Below, in pieces: positions 35,261 through 43,730 of a stretch of 49,836 nt of DNA. The DNA is taken from NCBI GenBank assembly GCA_017522685.1, contig JAFWYN010000011.1, positions 1-49,836 of the forward strand, read 5' to 3'. This stretch comes from Lachnospiraceae bacterium. Its GTDB lineage: Bacteria > Bacillota_A > Clostridia > Lachnospirales > Lachnospiraceae. Below the pieces are notes generated by a model. That model saw only the letters and a list, made by a program, of their open reading frames with translations. It had not been told where the DNA came from and did not search any database. A program made the translations under genes and the position numbers. Position 1 is the first letter of the stretch, and each line of letters begins with the position of its first letter.

Positions 35261-37117
35261 ATGTTTTTGGAACAGATTAAGGAAGCAAATGATATAAAGA
35301 ATATCCAAAAGGATGATTATGATACATTGGCAGAAGAGATACGGCAATTTTTGATTGAGAAAATCAGTGTGACCGGTGGTCATCTGGGCTCCAATCTTGG
35401 CGCTGTGGAATTGACCATGGCATTACACCTTGCATTGAATCTTCCGGAGGATAAGATTATATGGGATGTGGGCCATCAGTCCTATACGCATAAGCTGTTA
35501 ACCGGTCGTAAGGATGGGTTTGAGAACTTACGCCAGTTTCATGGAATGAGTGGGTTTCCGAAGCGTAAGGAAAGTAATTTTGATGCCTTTGATACCGGCC
35601 ACAGTTCCACCTCTATTTCAGCAGGTTTAGGCCTGGTAAAAGCAAGGGATATCAAGGGAGAAAGCCATACGGTAGTGTCTGTTATCGGTGATGGTTCCCT
35701 GACAGGAGGTATGGCTTATGAAGCCATGAACAATGCTGCCAAAATAGAGAGTAATTTTATTATTGTATTGAACGATAATAATATGTCCATTTCTGAAAAT
35801 GTAGGCGGTATGTCCAAATATTTGAACAAGATTCGTACCGCAAACAGCTATCAGGGATTGAAGAAGAATGTTTATGATGCTTTGCTTGGTACGAAGCATG
35901 GTGACAATGTGGTTTCCGGTATCCGAAAAGCAAAGAACAGTTTTAAGCAGCTGGTTATTCCGGGCATGTTTTTTGAAGATATGGGCCTGACTTATCTGGG
36001 ACCGGTAGATGGTCACAATATTCAGGCTATGATAAAGGTAATCAACGAGGCGAAGCGTGTAAAGGGTGGTGTGGTAGTCCATGTCAATACCCAGAAAGGT
36101 AAAGGATTTGCACCTGCTGAGAGACATCCGGCCAGATTTCACGGAGCAGAGCCCTTTGATATTGAAACCGGTTTGCCCAAAAAGGCAAAGAGTAAGCCGA
36201 ATTACACGGATGTATTTTCTACTGTAATGTGCAAGCTGGGACAGCGCAATGAAAATGTGGTAGCAATTACCGCTGCCATGCCGGACGGTACGGGATTGAA
36301 AAGATTCCGCAATATGTATCCGGAGCGATTCTTTGATGTGGGTATTGCGGAAGAACATGCGGTAACCTTTGCGGCAGGATTGGCTGCGGGCGGAGTAAAA
36401 CCTATTGTAGCCATATATTCATCCTTTTTGCAACGTGCCTATGACCAGATTTTGCATGATGTATGTATCCAGAATCTGCCGGTAGTATTTGCTGTGGACA
36501 GAGCCGGCTTGGTAGGCAGCGATGGAGAGACCCATCAGGGTATTTTTGATTTATCTTATTTGTCCAGCATACCCAATATGAGTATTTGTGCGCCTAAGAA
36601 TAAATGGGAGCTGTCCGATATGATGAAGTTTGCAGTGGATTTCGACGGGCCCATTGCCATAAGATATCCCAGGGGAGAAGCTTATGATGGACTGGAGGAA
36701 TATCGTACAGCTGTAGAATACGGAAAGTCAGAATGGATTTATAGGGAAAAGGATATTGCCATATTTGCAGTAGGAAGCATGGTAAAAACCGCAGAAAAGG
36801 TATACGAATTGTTAAAGGCGAAGGGACTGAATGTAAGTCTGATAAATGCCCGATTTGTAAAGCCCATTGATGAGGACGCTGTATCAGAGGCGACCCAAAC
36901 CCATAAATGGATTGTAACCATGGAAGAAAATGTGGCATGCGGCGGCTATGGTGAGAAGGTTTTGGATTTTATGAACAAAACATCGGCGGACGCAGAATGT
37001 ATCAATATCGCTATACCGGATGCTTATGTGGAGCATGGTAATGTGGAATTGTTAATAAAAGAAATCAGCTTGGATGCCGAGAGCATTGCAAAGCGTATTT
37101 TAGATAGTATGGAGTAG
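35261..37117 (+). CDS. dxs: 1-Deoxy-D-xylulose-5-phosphate synthase
   Basis: This 618-residue thiamine diphosphate enzyme condenses pyruvate and glyceraldehyde 3-phosphate at the entry to the MEP isoprenoid pathway. GDGSLTGGMAYEAMNN is the TPP/Mg motif, VGHQSYTHKLLTGR binds substrate, and EEHAVTFAAG holds the catalytic glutamate. I chose the ATG at 35261 (GAAGAGG 8 bases upstream), about 14 residues inside a longer TTG reading. Length matches the family. Confidence 0.95.
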   Translation: MFLEQIKEANDIKNIQKDDYDTLAEEIRQFLIEKISVTGGHLGSNLGAVELTMALHLALNLPEDKIIWDVGHQSYTHKLLTGRKDGFENLRQFHGMSGFPKRKESNFDAFDTGHSSTSISAGLGLVKARDIKGESHTVVSVIGDGSLTGGMAYEAMNNAAKIESNFIIVLNDNNMSISENVGGMSKYLNKIRTANSYQGLKKNVYDALLGTKHGDNVVSGIRKAKNSFKQLVIPGMFFEDMGLTYLGPVDGHNIQAMIKVINEAKRVKGGVVVHVNTQKGKGFAPAERHPARFHGAEPFDIETGLPKKAKSKPNYTDVFSTVMCKLGQRNENVVAITAAMPDGTGLKRFRNMYPERFFDVGIAEEHAVTFAAGLAAGGVKPIVAIYSSFLQRAYDQILHDVCIQNLPVVFAVDRAGLVGSDGETHQGIFDLSYLSSIPNMSICAPKNKWELSDMMKFAVDFDGPIAIRYPRGEAYDGLEEYRTAVEYGKSEWIYREKDIAIFAVGSMVKTAEKVYELLKAKGLNVSLINARFVKPIDEDAVSEATQTHKWIVTMEENVACGGYGEKVLDFMNKTSADAECINIAIPDAYVEHGNVELLIKEISLDAESIAKRILDSME

Positions 37118-37147
37118 GAAACACCTGCTTTATACAAGAGGATTAAC

Positions 37148-38044
37148 ATGAAGGAACGTTTAGATATTATTTTGGTCAATCAGGGACATGCCCCTTCCAG
37201 AGAAAAGGCGAAGGCCATTATTATGTCCGGTAATGTATATGTGAACGGACAAAAGGAAGATAAGGCAGGCTCCATGTTTGATGAGTCAAAGATACAGTTG
37301 GAGGTCAGAGGTTCCCAACTGAAATATGTGAGTCGCGGCGGATTGAAGCTGGAAAAGGCTATGGAGAGCTGGAATATTGTACTGGAAGACAAAGTCTGCA
37401 TGGATATCGGAGCATCTACCGGTGGTTTTACGGACTGTATGCTTCAAAATGGTGCCATAAAAGTGTACTCCGTGGATGTGGGACACGGTCAGCTGGCATG
37501 GAAACTGCGAAATGATGAACGGGTTGTTTGTATGGAGAAAACTAATTTCAGATACATGGTTCCTTCCGATATAGAGGATGCACTGGATTTTGCCAGTGTG
37601 GATGTGTCCTTTATTTCACTGACCAAGATTCTGATACCGGCCAGAAACCTGTTAAAGGAAAACGGTGAAATGGTATGCCTAATCAAGCCTCAGTTTGAAG
37701 CGGGACGCGATAAGGTCGGGAAAAAGGGTGTTGTAAGAGAGCGGGCTGTTCATGAAGAGGTGGTCCGTAAGATATTGGACTATGCGGACAGTATAGGATT
37801 TGATGTGATTTCCCTTGAGTATTCGCCTATTAAAGGGCCGGAAGGCAATATTGAATATCTGATGCATATTCGTAAGAACGGCGAACGCAGTGAACAGCTG
37901 ATTCAGTTAACCGAAAAAGAAGCTGAGGATGCTTTGCTGATGATAGAAGAACAGAAAAGCGGTATGACTTATGGGCCGGAGTGGAATCAGCTGATTGGAG
38001 AAGTAATCGACCGGGCGCATGAGAAACTGGACAAGCCGGAATAA
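37148..38044 (+). CDS. tlyA: TlyA family rRNA 2'-O-methyltransferase
   Basis: This 298-residue protein has an N-terminal S4 RNA-binding domain (about 3-65) and a FtsJ-like methyltransferase domain with SAM loop MDIGASTGGFTDCML (about 88-102). TlyA in mycobacteria methylates 16S and 23S rRNA and sets capreomycin sensitivity; the Bacillus relative is YqxC. AGAGGA precedes the ATG. Its place between dxs and nadK is the usual one in Clostridia. Confidence 0.92.
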   Translation: MKERLDIILVNQGHAPSREKAKAIIMSGNVYVNGQKEDKAGSMFDESKIQLEVRGSQLKYVSRGGLKLEKAMESWNIVLEDKVCMDIGASTGGFTDCMLQNGAIKVYSVDVGHGQLAWKLRNDERVVCMEKTNFRYMVPSDIEDALDFASVDVSFISLTKILIPARNLLKENGEMVCLIKPQFEAGRDKVGKKGVVRERAVHEEVVRKILDYADSIGFDVISLEYSPIKGPEGNIEYLMHIRKNGERSEQLIQLTEKEAEDALLMIEEQKSGMTYGPEWNQLIGEVIDRAHEKLDKPE

Positions 38045-38059
38045 GGAAAGGCAAGTAGG

Positions 38060-38905
38060 ATGAAACATTTTCTGATATATACCAATTATCATAAGGACCC
38101 GGAAGGGGAAATAACCGCAAAGCTGATAGAGTATCTGACTGGGAAGGGACAGAAATATACCTGTGTGACCGGAGCGGACGGAAGTGTAATGCCTGCGGAG
38201 ATGATTCCTGAGGATGCTTTCTGTATGCTGGTATTAGGTGGTGACGGTACCATATTGAAAGCGGCCAGAGATACCAAGAACGTTGATATCCCCTTGATTG
38301 GTATTAATTTGGGAACGCTGGGGTATTTGACAGAGATAGAACCCGCCAATATGGATTCCGCATTGGATAAGCTGATTGCGGAAGAATATCAGATAGTCAG
38401 CCGCATGATGTTGAATGGTGTTGTTTATGACTCGGAAGGTGTAAAGACCAGAGAGAGAGCATTAAACGATATCGTTATATCCAGAAGGGGGTCCTTACAG
38501 ATAAATAAGTTGCGTATTTATGTAAATGGTCAGTTCCTGAAGGATTATGATGCGGATGGCGTGATTGTTACCACACCTACCGGTTCAACAGGCTATAATT
38601 TATCTGCCGGAGGTCCTATCGTGGATCCAAAAGCAGAGCTAATCATGTTAACTCCCGTATGTGCTCATACCTTGAATTCCCGAAGTATTATTTTTTCTTC
38701 AGAGGAGGTAGTAGAGATAGAGGTATTGTCAGGAAGGGAAGGACAGCCGCAAAGTCTTGAGGCAAGTTTTGACGGTGGCAATCCGGTGATTATGACCACA
38801 GGTGACAGAATCAGAATCATGAAGTCGGAAAAAACAACGGAAATTATACATATTAACCAGGTGAATTTTTTGGAAGTCTTACATCAAAAGATGAGAGATA
38901 TATAA
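38060..38905 (+). CDS. nadK: NAD kinase
   Basis: This 281-residue enzyme phosphorylates NAD to NADP. GGDGTILKAAR near residue 57 and NDIVISRRG near 135 are the family signatures, with PTGSTGYNLSAGGPI later. AAGGAAAGG precedes the ATG, which lies 15 bases after tlyA. Confidence 0.95.
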   Translation: MKHFLIYTNYHKDPEGEITAKLIEYLTGKGQKYTCVTGADGSVMPAEMIPEDAFCMLVLGGDGTILKAARDTKNVDIPLIGINLGTLGYLTEIEPANMDSALDKLIAEEYQIVSRMMLNGVVYDSEGVKTRERALNDIVISRRGSLQINKLRIYVNGQFLKDYDADGVIVTTPTGSTGYNLSAGGPIVDPKAELIMLTPVCAHTLNSRSIIFSSEEVVEIEVLSGREGQPQSLEASFDGGNPVIMTTGDRIRIMKSEKTTEIIHINQVNFLEVLHQKMRDI

Positions 38906-38919
38906 TATAGGGGGAATAT

Positions 38920-39372
38920 ATGAAAAAAATCAGGCATAATCAGATTTTGGATATTATAACCAAATATGATATAGAGACCCAGGAAGAACTGGCCAGTCAT
39001 CTGAAGAATGCAGGCTTTTTGGTAACGCAGGCTACGGTTTCCAGAGATATCAGAGAGCTGAAGCTGACCAAAGTACCTGTAGGAAACGGAAAGCAGAAAT
39101 ACGGCGTACTGAAACAGGAAGATGCCCATATGGAGGACCGTTTTATCAGAGTGTTGAAGGATGGTTTTGTATCCATGGATATGGCACAGAATATTTTGGT
39201 AGTCCGTACAGTATCCGGTATGGCAATGGCTGTGGCGGCAGCGATAGATGCACTTAAGTTTACGGAAGTGGTGGGATGTATTGCGGGAGATGATACCATC
39301 ATGATAGCTGTACGTACCATAGAAGACACACGAAATCTGATGGATAAGATTCATAAAATGATGGATAAGTAA
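38920..39372 (+). CDS. argR: Arginine repressor
   Basis: This 150-residue regulator has an N-terminal winged helix (ATVSRDIRELKL is the recognition part) and a C-terminal hexamerisation and arginine-binding domain with GCIAGDDTIMIAV. In this gene string it is commonly called ArgR or AhrC. In Bacillus it controls arginine synthesis and catabolism. GGGGG lies about 6 bases before the ATG. Confidence 0.95.
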   Translation: MKKIRHNQILDIITKYDIETQEELASHLKNAGFLVTQATVSRDIRELKLTKVPVGNGKQKYGVLKQEDAHMEDRFIRVLKDGFVSMDMAQNILVVRTVSGMAMAVAAAIDALKFTEVVGCIAGDDTIMIAVRTIEDTRNLMDKIHKMMDK

Positions 39373-39412
39373 TGAGGAGAACTTAAAGGAGAAGGCAGAT
39401 AAGGAGAAAACG

Positions 39413-41092
39413 ATGTTACTGGGGTTACATGTTAAAAATCTGGCTTTAATTGAAGAAACGGAAGTAGAGTTTGGAAAAGGATTAAACATACTCACGGGTG
39501 AAACCGGTGCCGGTAAGTCCATTTTGATGGGCTCAGTAAATTTGGCTTTGGGAGCCAGATTTGATAAGGAGTTACTGCGGGATGGTGCGGAAAATGCATT
39601 GGTGGAATTGACTTTTTCCTGCGAAGAAGATGCACGCTTAAACAGCAAGTTGGAAGAGTTTGATATCCCTATGGAGGATGGAATCATCATCATAAGCCGC
39701 CGTCTCCAGGCAGGAAAAAGCATCAGCAAGGTCAATGGGGAAACCGTCAACAGCAAACAAATCAAAGAGATTGCTGAATATTTGATTGATATTCATGGTC
39801 AGCATGAGCATCAATCTTTGTTAAATAAAAAGAAGCATTTAGAGATTTTGGATGCTTATGCGGGAGAAGAAGCAAAGGAGGTATGCCGGGAAGTGCAGGG
39901 GGCGTATCGCAGGTTTGTGGAGCTTCGCAAGTTAATACAGGCGGAAGAATTGGATTCCGCTGCACAACAAAGAGAAAAGGATTTACTGCAGTTTGAAGTA
40001 CAGGAAATCGAAAGTGTCAGATTGGTTGTGGGAGAAGATGAAGAACTGGAAGCAAGGTATCGCAAGCTTACCAACGGAAAGAAAATCTCAGAAGCCATGT
40101 CCGAAAGCTACCGTTACACCGGTAATGAAAGTGATAGCGGTGCTTCCAATGCTTTGGGACGGGCACTCAGATATGTAAATAGTGTTTGTGATTATGATGA
40201 AGAACTGTCTGACATACAGGAACAGTTGATACAAATTGAGGATTTGTTGTCGGAATACAATCGTCAGGTTTCTTCTTACTTGTCGGATTTAGAGTTTGAC
40301 GGGGAGGATTTTTATCATATCGAAGAAAGATTAAATGAAATCAACCGATTGAAGGATAAATATGGCAATACCATAGAAGATATATTGGAATCTTATGAAA
40401 ATAAACATGCCAGACTACAAAAGCTGGATGACTATGATGCTTATATGGCAGAGCTTGAAAGTAAACTGAAAAATCAAGAAAAAGCACTGGAAACAGCATG
40501 CCAAAGCCTATCGGATATCAGAAGAAAAGCTGCCATGAATCTGACGGATTTGCTGAAGAAAGCATTGGAAAATCTGAATTTTTTATCTGTGCAGTTTGAG
40601 ATTGCCATGGAAAGAAAGGATGCATCGGAAAATGGTTTTGATGATGTGGAGTTCCTGATATCCACCAATCCCGGCGAAAAGGTAAAGCCACTTATGCAGG
40701 TAGCCAGTGGCGGTGAATTGTCAAGAATTACGCTGGCGATTAAGACGGTATTAGCTTCCAAGGATGATATAGATACCTTGATTTTTGATGAAATTGATGC
40801 GGGTATCAGTGGCAAAACCGCTTGGAAGGTGGCAGAGCAGCTGAATGTAGTGTCCTCGGTACATCAGGTAATCTGTATTACCCATTTGCCTCAGATTGCT
40901 GCCATGGCGGATCAGCATTTCTTGATTGAGAAAAAGGCAGAGGACGGAACAACCTTAACTAATATCAGGCAGGTTTGTGACAGGGAACAATTGGAAGAAC
41001 TGGCCCGTTTGTTGGGAAGTGACAATATTACCGAAGCTGCCATATCCAATGCCGCTGAAATGCGTAATCAGGCATTGCAACAAAAAACTTGA
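39413..41092 (+). CDS. recN: DNA repair protein RecN
   Basis: This 559-residue SMC-like ATPase acts in double-strand break repair. Walker A is GETGAGKSILMGS, the coiled-coil arms span about 150-360, the ABC signature is ASGGELSRITLAIK, and Walker B is TLIFDEIDAGISG. Length is normal. It ends the housekeeping string, with a terminator just after it. Confidence 0.96.
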   Translation: MLLGLHVKNLALIEETEVEFGKGLNILTGETGAGKSILMGSVNLALGARFDKELLRDGAENALVELTFSCEEDARLNSKLEEFDIPMEDGIIIISRRLQAGKSISKVNGETVNSKQIKEIAEYLIDIHGQHEHQSLLNKKKHLEILDAYAGEEAKEVCREVQGAYRRFVELRKLIQAEELDSAAQQREKDLLQFEVQEIESVRLVVGEDEELEARYRKLTNGKKISEAMSESYRYTGNESDSGASNALGRALRYVNSVCDYDEELSDIQEQLIQIEDLLSEYNRQVSSYLSDLEFDGEDFYHIEERLNEINRLKDKYGNTIEDILESYENKHARLQKLDDYDAYMAELESKLKNQEKALETACQSLSDIRRKAAMNLTDLLKKALENLNFLSVQFEIAMERKDASENGFDDVEFLISTNPGEKVKPLMQVASGGELSRITLAIKTVLASKDDIDTLIFDEIDAGISGKTAWKVAEQLNVVSSVHQVICITHLPQIAAMADQHFLIEKKAEDGTTLTNIRQVCDREQLEELARLLGSDNITEAAISNAAEMRNQALQQKT

Positions 41093-41100
41093 AAATTTAA

Positions 41101-41127
41101 TGAAAACAAGAAAAAGAACACATACTA
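41101..41127 (+). promoter_or_regulatory. Possible forespore (SigG-like) promoter of spoIVB
   Basis: CATACTA (41121-41127) equals the SigG -10 consensus of Bacillus. TGAAAA (41101-41106) resembles its -35, but the 14-base spacing is short against 17-18. The -10 lies inside the left arm of the recN terminator. The match may be chance. Confidence 0.25.
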
Positions 41128-41154
41128 ACGTAAGAGTTGGTATGTGTTTTTTTG
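41118..41154 (+). terminator. Terminator between recN and spoIVB
   Basis: The arms 41118-41129 and 41136-41147 pair at 11 of 12 positions around a short loop and run into seven T. It starts 25 bases after recN and ends about 37 bases before the spoIVB start. Confidence 0.85.
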
Positions 41155-41190
41155 ATGCATGCGATGAAGTGGTGGAAAGGAGTGTGTATC

Positions 41191-42534
41191 ATGTCAGATA
41201 AAGAAAATACGGTGATAAATGAATGTGAAGGACGTGAAATAACGGTACTTTTAGAGCATTGGAAACGCCGAAAAAGGCGTATGAAGATATTGAGACGTAG
41301 TTTGATTGGATTGGTGTTTTGTGCCGGTCTGGGGTTGGGAGTGTTTGAATACTATCAGCTATATAACAGTTTGCCTTCCGTGCTTCGAATTAAAAGCGGA
41401 GAAATACAGGTGCTGGATTTTGGCTTACCCATGACGGGCGAAATTGTTGCGGTGAGTGACCCGGGACAATCCAATCTTCCGGAAGAAATAGAGCTTGATT
41501 TGAGTGAGAAAATAGAGCTGCAGATGTGGGAAAGCAGAGATTATCTAATGGACATAAAGCTTTTCGGTTACCTTCCTTTTAAGCAGGTAGATATCTGCGT
41601 GATTGGCGATATGGAATTGATTCCGGCAGGAATCCCGGTGGGTTTGTATGTAGAAACAAACGGTCTTATGGTGATTAGCGTGGGAGAATTTGAAGGAGAA
41701 CAGGGAATCCATTACAGTCCGGCAAAATACATTCTGAAAACCGGTGACTATATATTGGAATGCAACGGAAAAGTTGTTACGGATAAGGATACCTTCATAC
41801 AGGATGTGGAAGCATGCGACGGTGAGGCAATAGAACTGAAAATACAAAGGAAGGATACGGTGCAAACAGTATCCGTACAACCGGAAAAGAATAGTGCGGG
41901 TGAGTACAAAATAGGAGTTTGGATCAGAGATAATGCACAAGGAGTGGGAACCTTGACTTATGTGGACTCGGAAGGCAGATTCGGAGCTTTGGGACATGGT
42001 GTAACGGATGTGGACACTTCTATGCTGATGGAAGTGGAAGATGGTACCTTATATCAGACTGAAATAGTTTCCATCAAAAAAGGAAAAATAGGGGAACCCG
42101 GAGAAATGACTGGTATGATTATCTACAATGAAGACCGAATATTGGGTGAGATTGATTACAACGGAAAAGAAGGAATATTTGGCGTGTGTAATGAGGAAGT
42201 AATGAAGTTGTGCAAGGAGCAACCCTTACCCATAGGTCTCAAACAGGAGATAAAGAAAGGACCGGCACAAATTTACTGCACCTTGGCGGAGGAACCACAA
42301 TATTACAGTGTGGAGATCACAGATATAAAGATGGACCACGATAATGTAAACAGAGGTATTGAATTGCAGGTGACCGATCTGGAATTGATGGAAAAGACAG
42401 GCGGAATCGTACAGGGAATGAGCGGTAGTCCAATCATTCAGGACGGGAAGATAATAGGAGCGGTGACTCATGTATTGGTGAATGACCCGACCAGGGGGTA
42501 TGGGATTTTTATAGAGAACATGTTAGAACACTAA
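41191..42534 (+). CDS. spoIVB: SpoIVB serine peptidase (stage IV sporulation)
   Basis: This 447-residue S55 peptidase is made in the forespore and cuts SpoIVFA to activate SigK processing in the mother cell. It has a transmembrane helix (about 35-55), a PDZ domain (about 150-235) and the peptidase domain. The triad fits Bacillus SpoIVB by spacing: His269 in GALGHG, Asp396 in VTDLEL, Ser411 in GMSGSP. I chose the ATG at 41191, with AAGGAG 8 bases upstream, over a longer reading that runs through the terminator. In most Clostridia spo0A follows, but here a terminator and unrelated genes follow. Confidence 0.95.
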   Translation: MSDKENTVINECEGREITVLLEHWKRRKRRMKILRRSLIGLVFCAGLGLGVFEYYQLYNSLPSVLRIKSGEIQVLDFGLPMTGEIVAVSDPGQSNLPEEIELDLSEKIELQMWESRDYLMDIKLFGYLPFKQVDICVIGDMELIPAGIPVGLYVETNGLMVISVGEFEGEQGIHYSPAKYILKTGDYILECNGKVVTDKDTFIQDVEACDGEAIELKIQRKDTVQTVSVQPEKNSAGEYKIGVWIRDNAQGVGTLTYVDSEGRFGALGHGVTDVDTSMLMEVEDGTLYQTEIVSIKKGKIGEPGEMTGMIIYNEDRILGEIDYNGKEGIFGVCNEEVMKLCKEQPLPIGLKQEIKKGPAQIYCTLAEEPQYYSVEITDIKMDHDNVNRGIELQVTDLELMEKTGGIVQGMSGSPIIQDGKIIGAVTHVLVNDPTRGYGIFIENMLEH

Positions 42535-42553
42535 AGTATGCAGTGATAATATG

Positions 42554-42601
42554 AAAAGACTTCTGGAAAGGTTACTTTCATTTCATGAAGTCTTTTTTTT
42601 C
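42554..42601 (+). terminator. Terminator after spoIVB
   Basis: A 10-base stem (42554-42563 with 42587-42596) encloses a smaller GAAAG/CTTTC hairpin and is followed by a T run. It lies 20 bases after spoIVB and closes the sporulation locus. Confidence 0.85.
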
Positions 42602-42742
42602 TTGGTTTCAAAGTAAATACCTATGTCGTTAAAAATTATGCGATTAACAGCAGATTCTATGATTAAAAAGAATAAATCTGATAATTTGCATAATTGTCTA
42701 ATCACTTTTTTGTACAAATCAAATAGTCAGTAAAAGGCAACA

Positions 42743-42771
42743 TTGAAAAGAAAGAGACGATATGATAAAAT
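42743..42771 (+). promoter_or_regulatory. Promoter for the DAGK-kinase-HD-GYP block
   Basis: TTGAAA (42743-42748) and TAAAAT (42766-42771) are 17 bases apart. The leader is about 35 bases and includes a strong GGGAGG ribosome site before the ATG at 42813. The 140 bases before it are AT-rich and show nothing else that I recognise. Confidence 0.5.
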
Positions 42772-42812
42772 AAAAGGAGACAAATGTAAACACAATTCAA
42801 GGGAGGTTTTAG

Positions 42813-43730
42813 ATGAAGCATATTTTTGTGATCAATTCGCATGCAGGGAAAAAAAACTTTGCAACGGAATTAAGACGGCAATTATCGCAGATTCCTGATT
42901 TTGATTATTATGTTTTTAATACAAGAAAAGCAGGTGAAGAGGCAGAACTTGTCAGACAGATAAGACAAATTTTTGATGATGAAAAACTCAGATTTTACTG
43001 TTGTGGCGGTTCGGGAACCTTTCGAAACATGCTGAATGGATTTGAGCGGTTTGATGATATGGAAATCGCTTTTTATCCGTGTGGAATTACGAATGATTTC
43101 ATGAAAATATTCGGTAAAGATATGCCTGCTTTTACGGATATTCGTTCGTTGATTGAAGGCGAGGCCGTAAAAATAGATTATTTAAAAAGCAATAATGGCG
43201 TTATGCTAAATACACTTTCTTTCGGTGTGGATTCTAAAACTGTGGATATCATTAACAGAGTCAATTATTTACAGATTGTAAATGAAAATCTCCCGTATAA
43301 TGTGGGGGTTATTTTTTCAATGCTTGGCTCGGATACGGGAGAATATATTATTGAACATGATAATGGCGTATATCGTGGAAAGTGTACGGAAGTTGTTTTC
43401 GGGAACGGAATTGTGTATGGCGGAAATCTGCATTTTGTCGAACAGGTAAATGTGAAAGACGGAATCGGATGTTTGAGAGTATTATTCCCGAAAAGAGGTT
43501 TTGGACGTTTGAAAATGATGCTTAATGCGATTCATTCCAATTTCGCTAAATTAGATGCGATTTCAGAGGTTTCCATGACCCAAAAAGTATGTATCAGAAG
43601 AGCGGACGGAGCAGAAATTGCTGTGAATCAGGATGGTGAGATTGTAAGAGGCGTAAGAGAATGGACTGTTGAAATTGTTCCGAATGCATTGCCTTTTGTC
43701 ATCCCAAAGGGGGTAATGCTGCATGAATAA
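42813..43730 (+). CDS. Diacylglycerol kinase-like protein with altered motif
   Basis: This 305-residue protein has the lipid-kinase (DAGK_cat, YegS/DgkB) layout: a FVINSHAG start, GGSGT at 65-69 where GGDGT is expected, and YPCGITNDFMK at 88-98 where PxGTxND is expected. The aspartate of GGDGT is replaced by serine. The family makes phosphatidate-type lipids from ATP or acts on other lipid or nucleoside substrates, and this change may alter or remove activity. The gene overlaps the histidine kinase gene by 8 bases, so it belongs to the signalling operon. A protein that senses lipids or nucleotides rather than a housekeeping DgkB is possible. Confidence 0.8.
   Translation: MKHIFVINSHAGKKNFATELRRQLSQIPDFDYYVFNTRKAGEEAELVRQIRQIFDDEKLRFYCCGGSGTFRNMLNGFERFDDMEIAFYPCGITNDFMKIFGKDMPAFTDIRSLIEGEAVKIDYLKSNNGVMLNTLSFGVDSKTVDIINRVNYLQIVNENLPYNVGVIFSMLGSDTGEYIIEHDNGVYRGKCTEVVFGNGIVYGGNLHFVEQVNVKDGIGCLRVLFPKRGFGRLKMMLNAIHSNFAKLDAISEVSMTQKVCIRRADGAEIAVNQDGEIVRGVREWTVEIVPNALPFVIPKGVMLHE

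Noticed and set aside
41137..41190. Longer N-terminus for SpoIVB starting at 41137
   Set aside because: It would run through the terminator region, lacks a ribosome site and adds residues unlike the family. The ATG at 41191 has AAGGAG at 8 bases.
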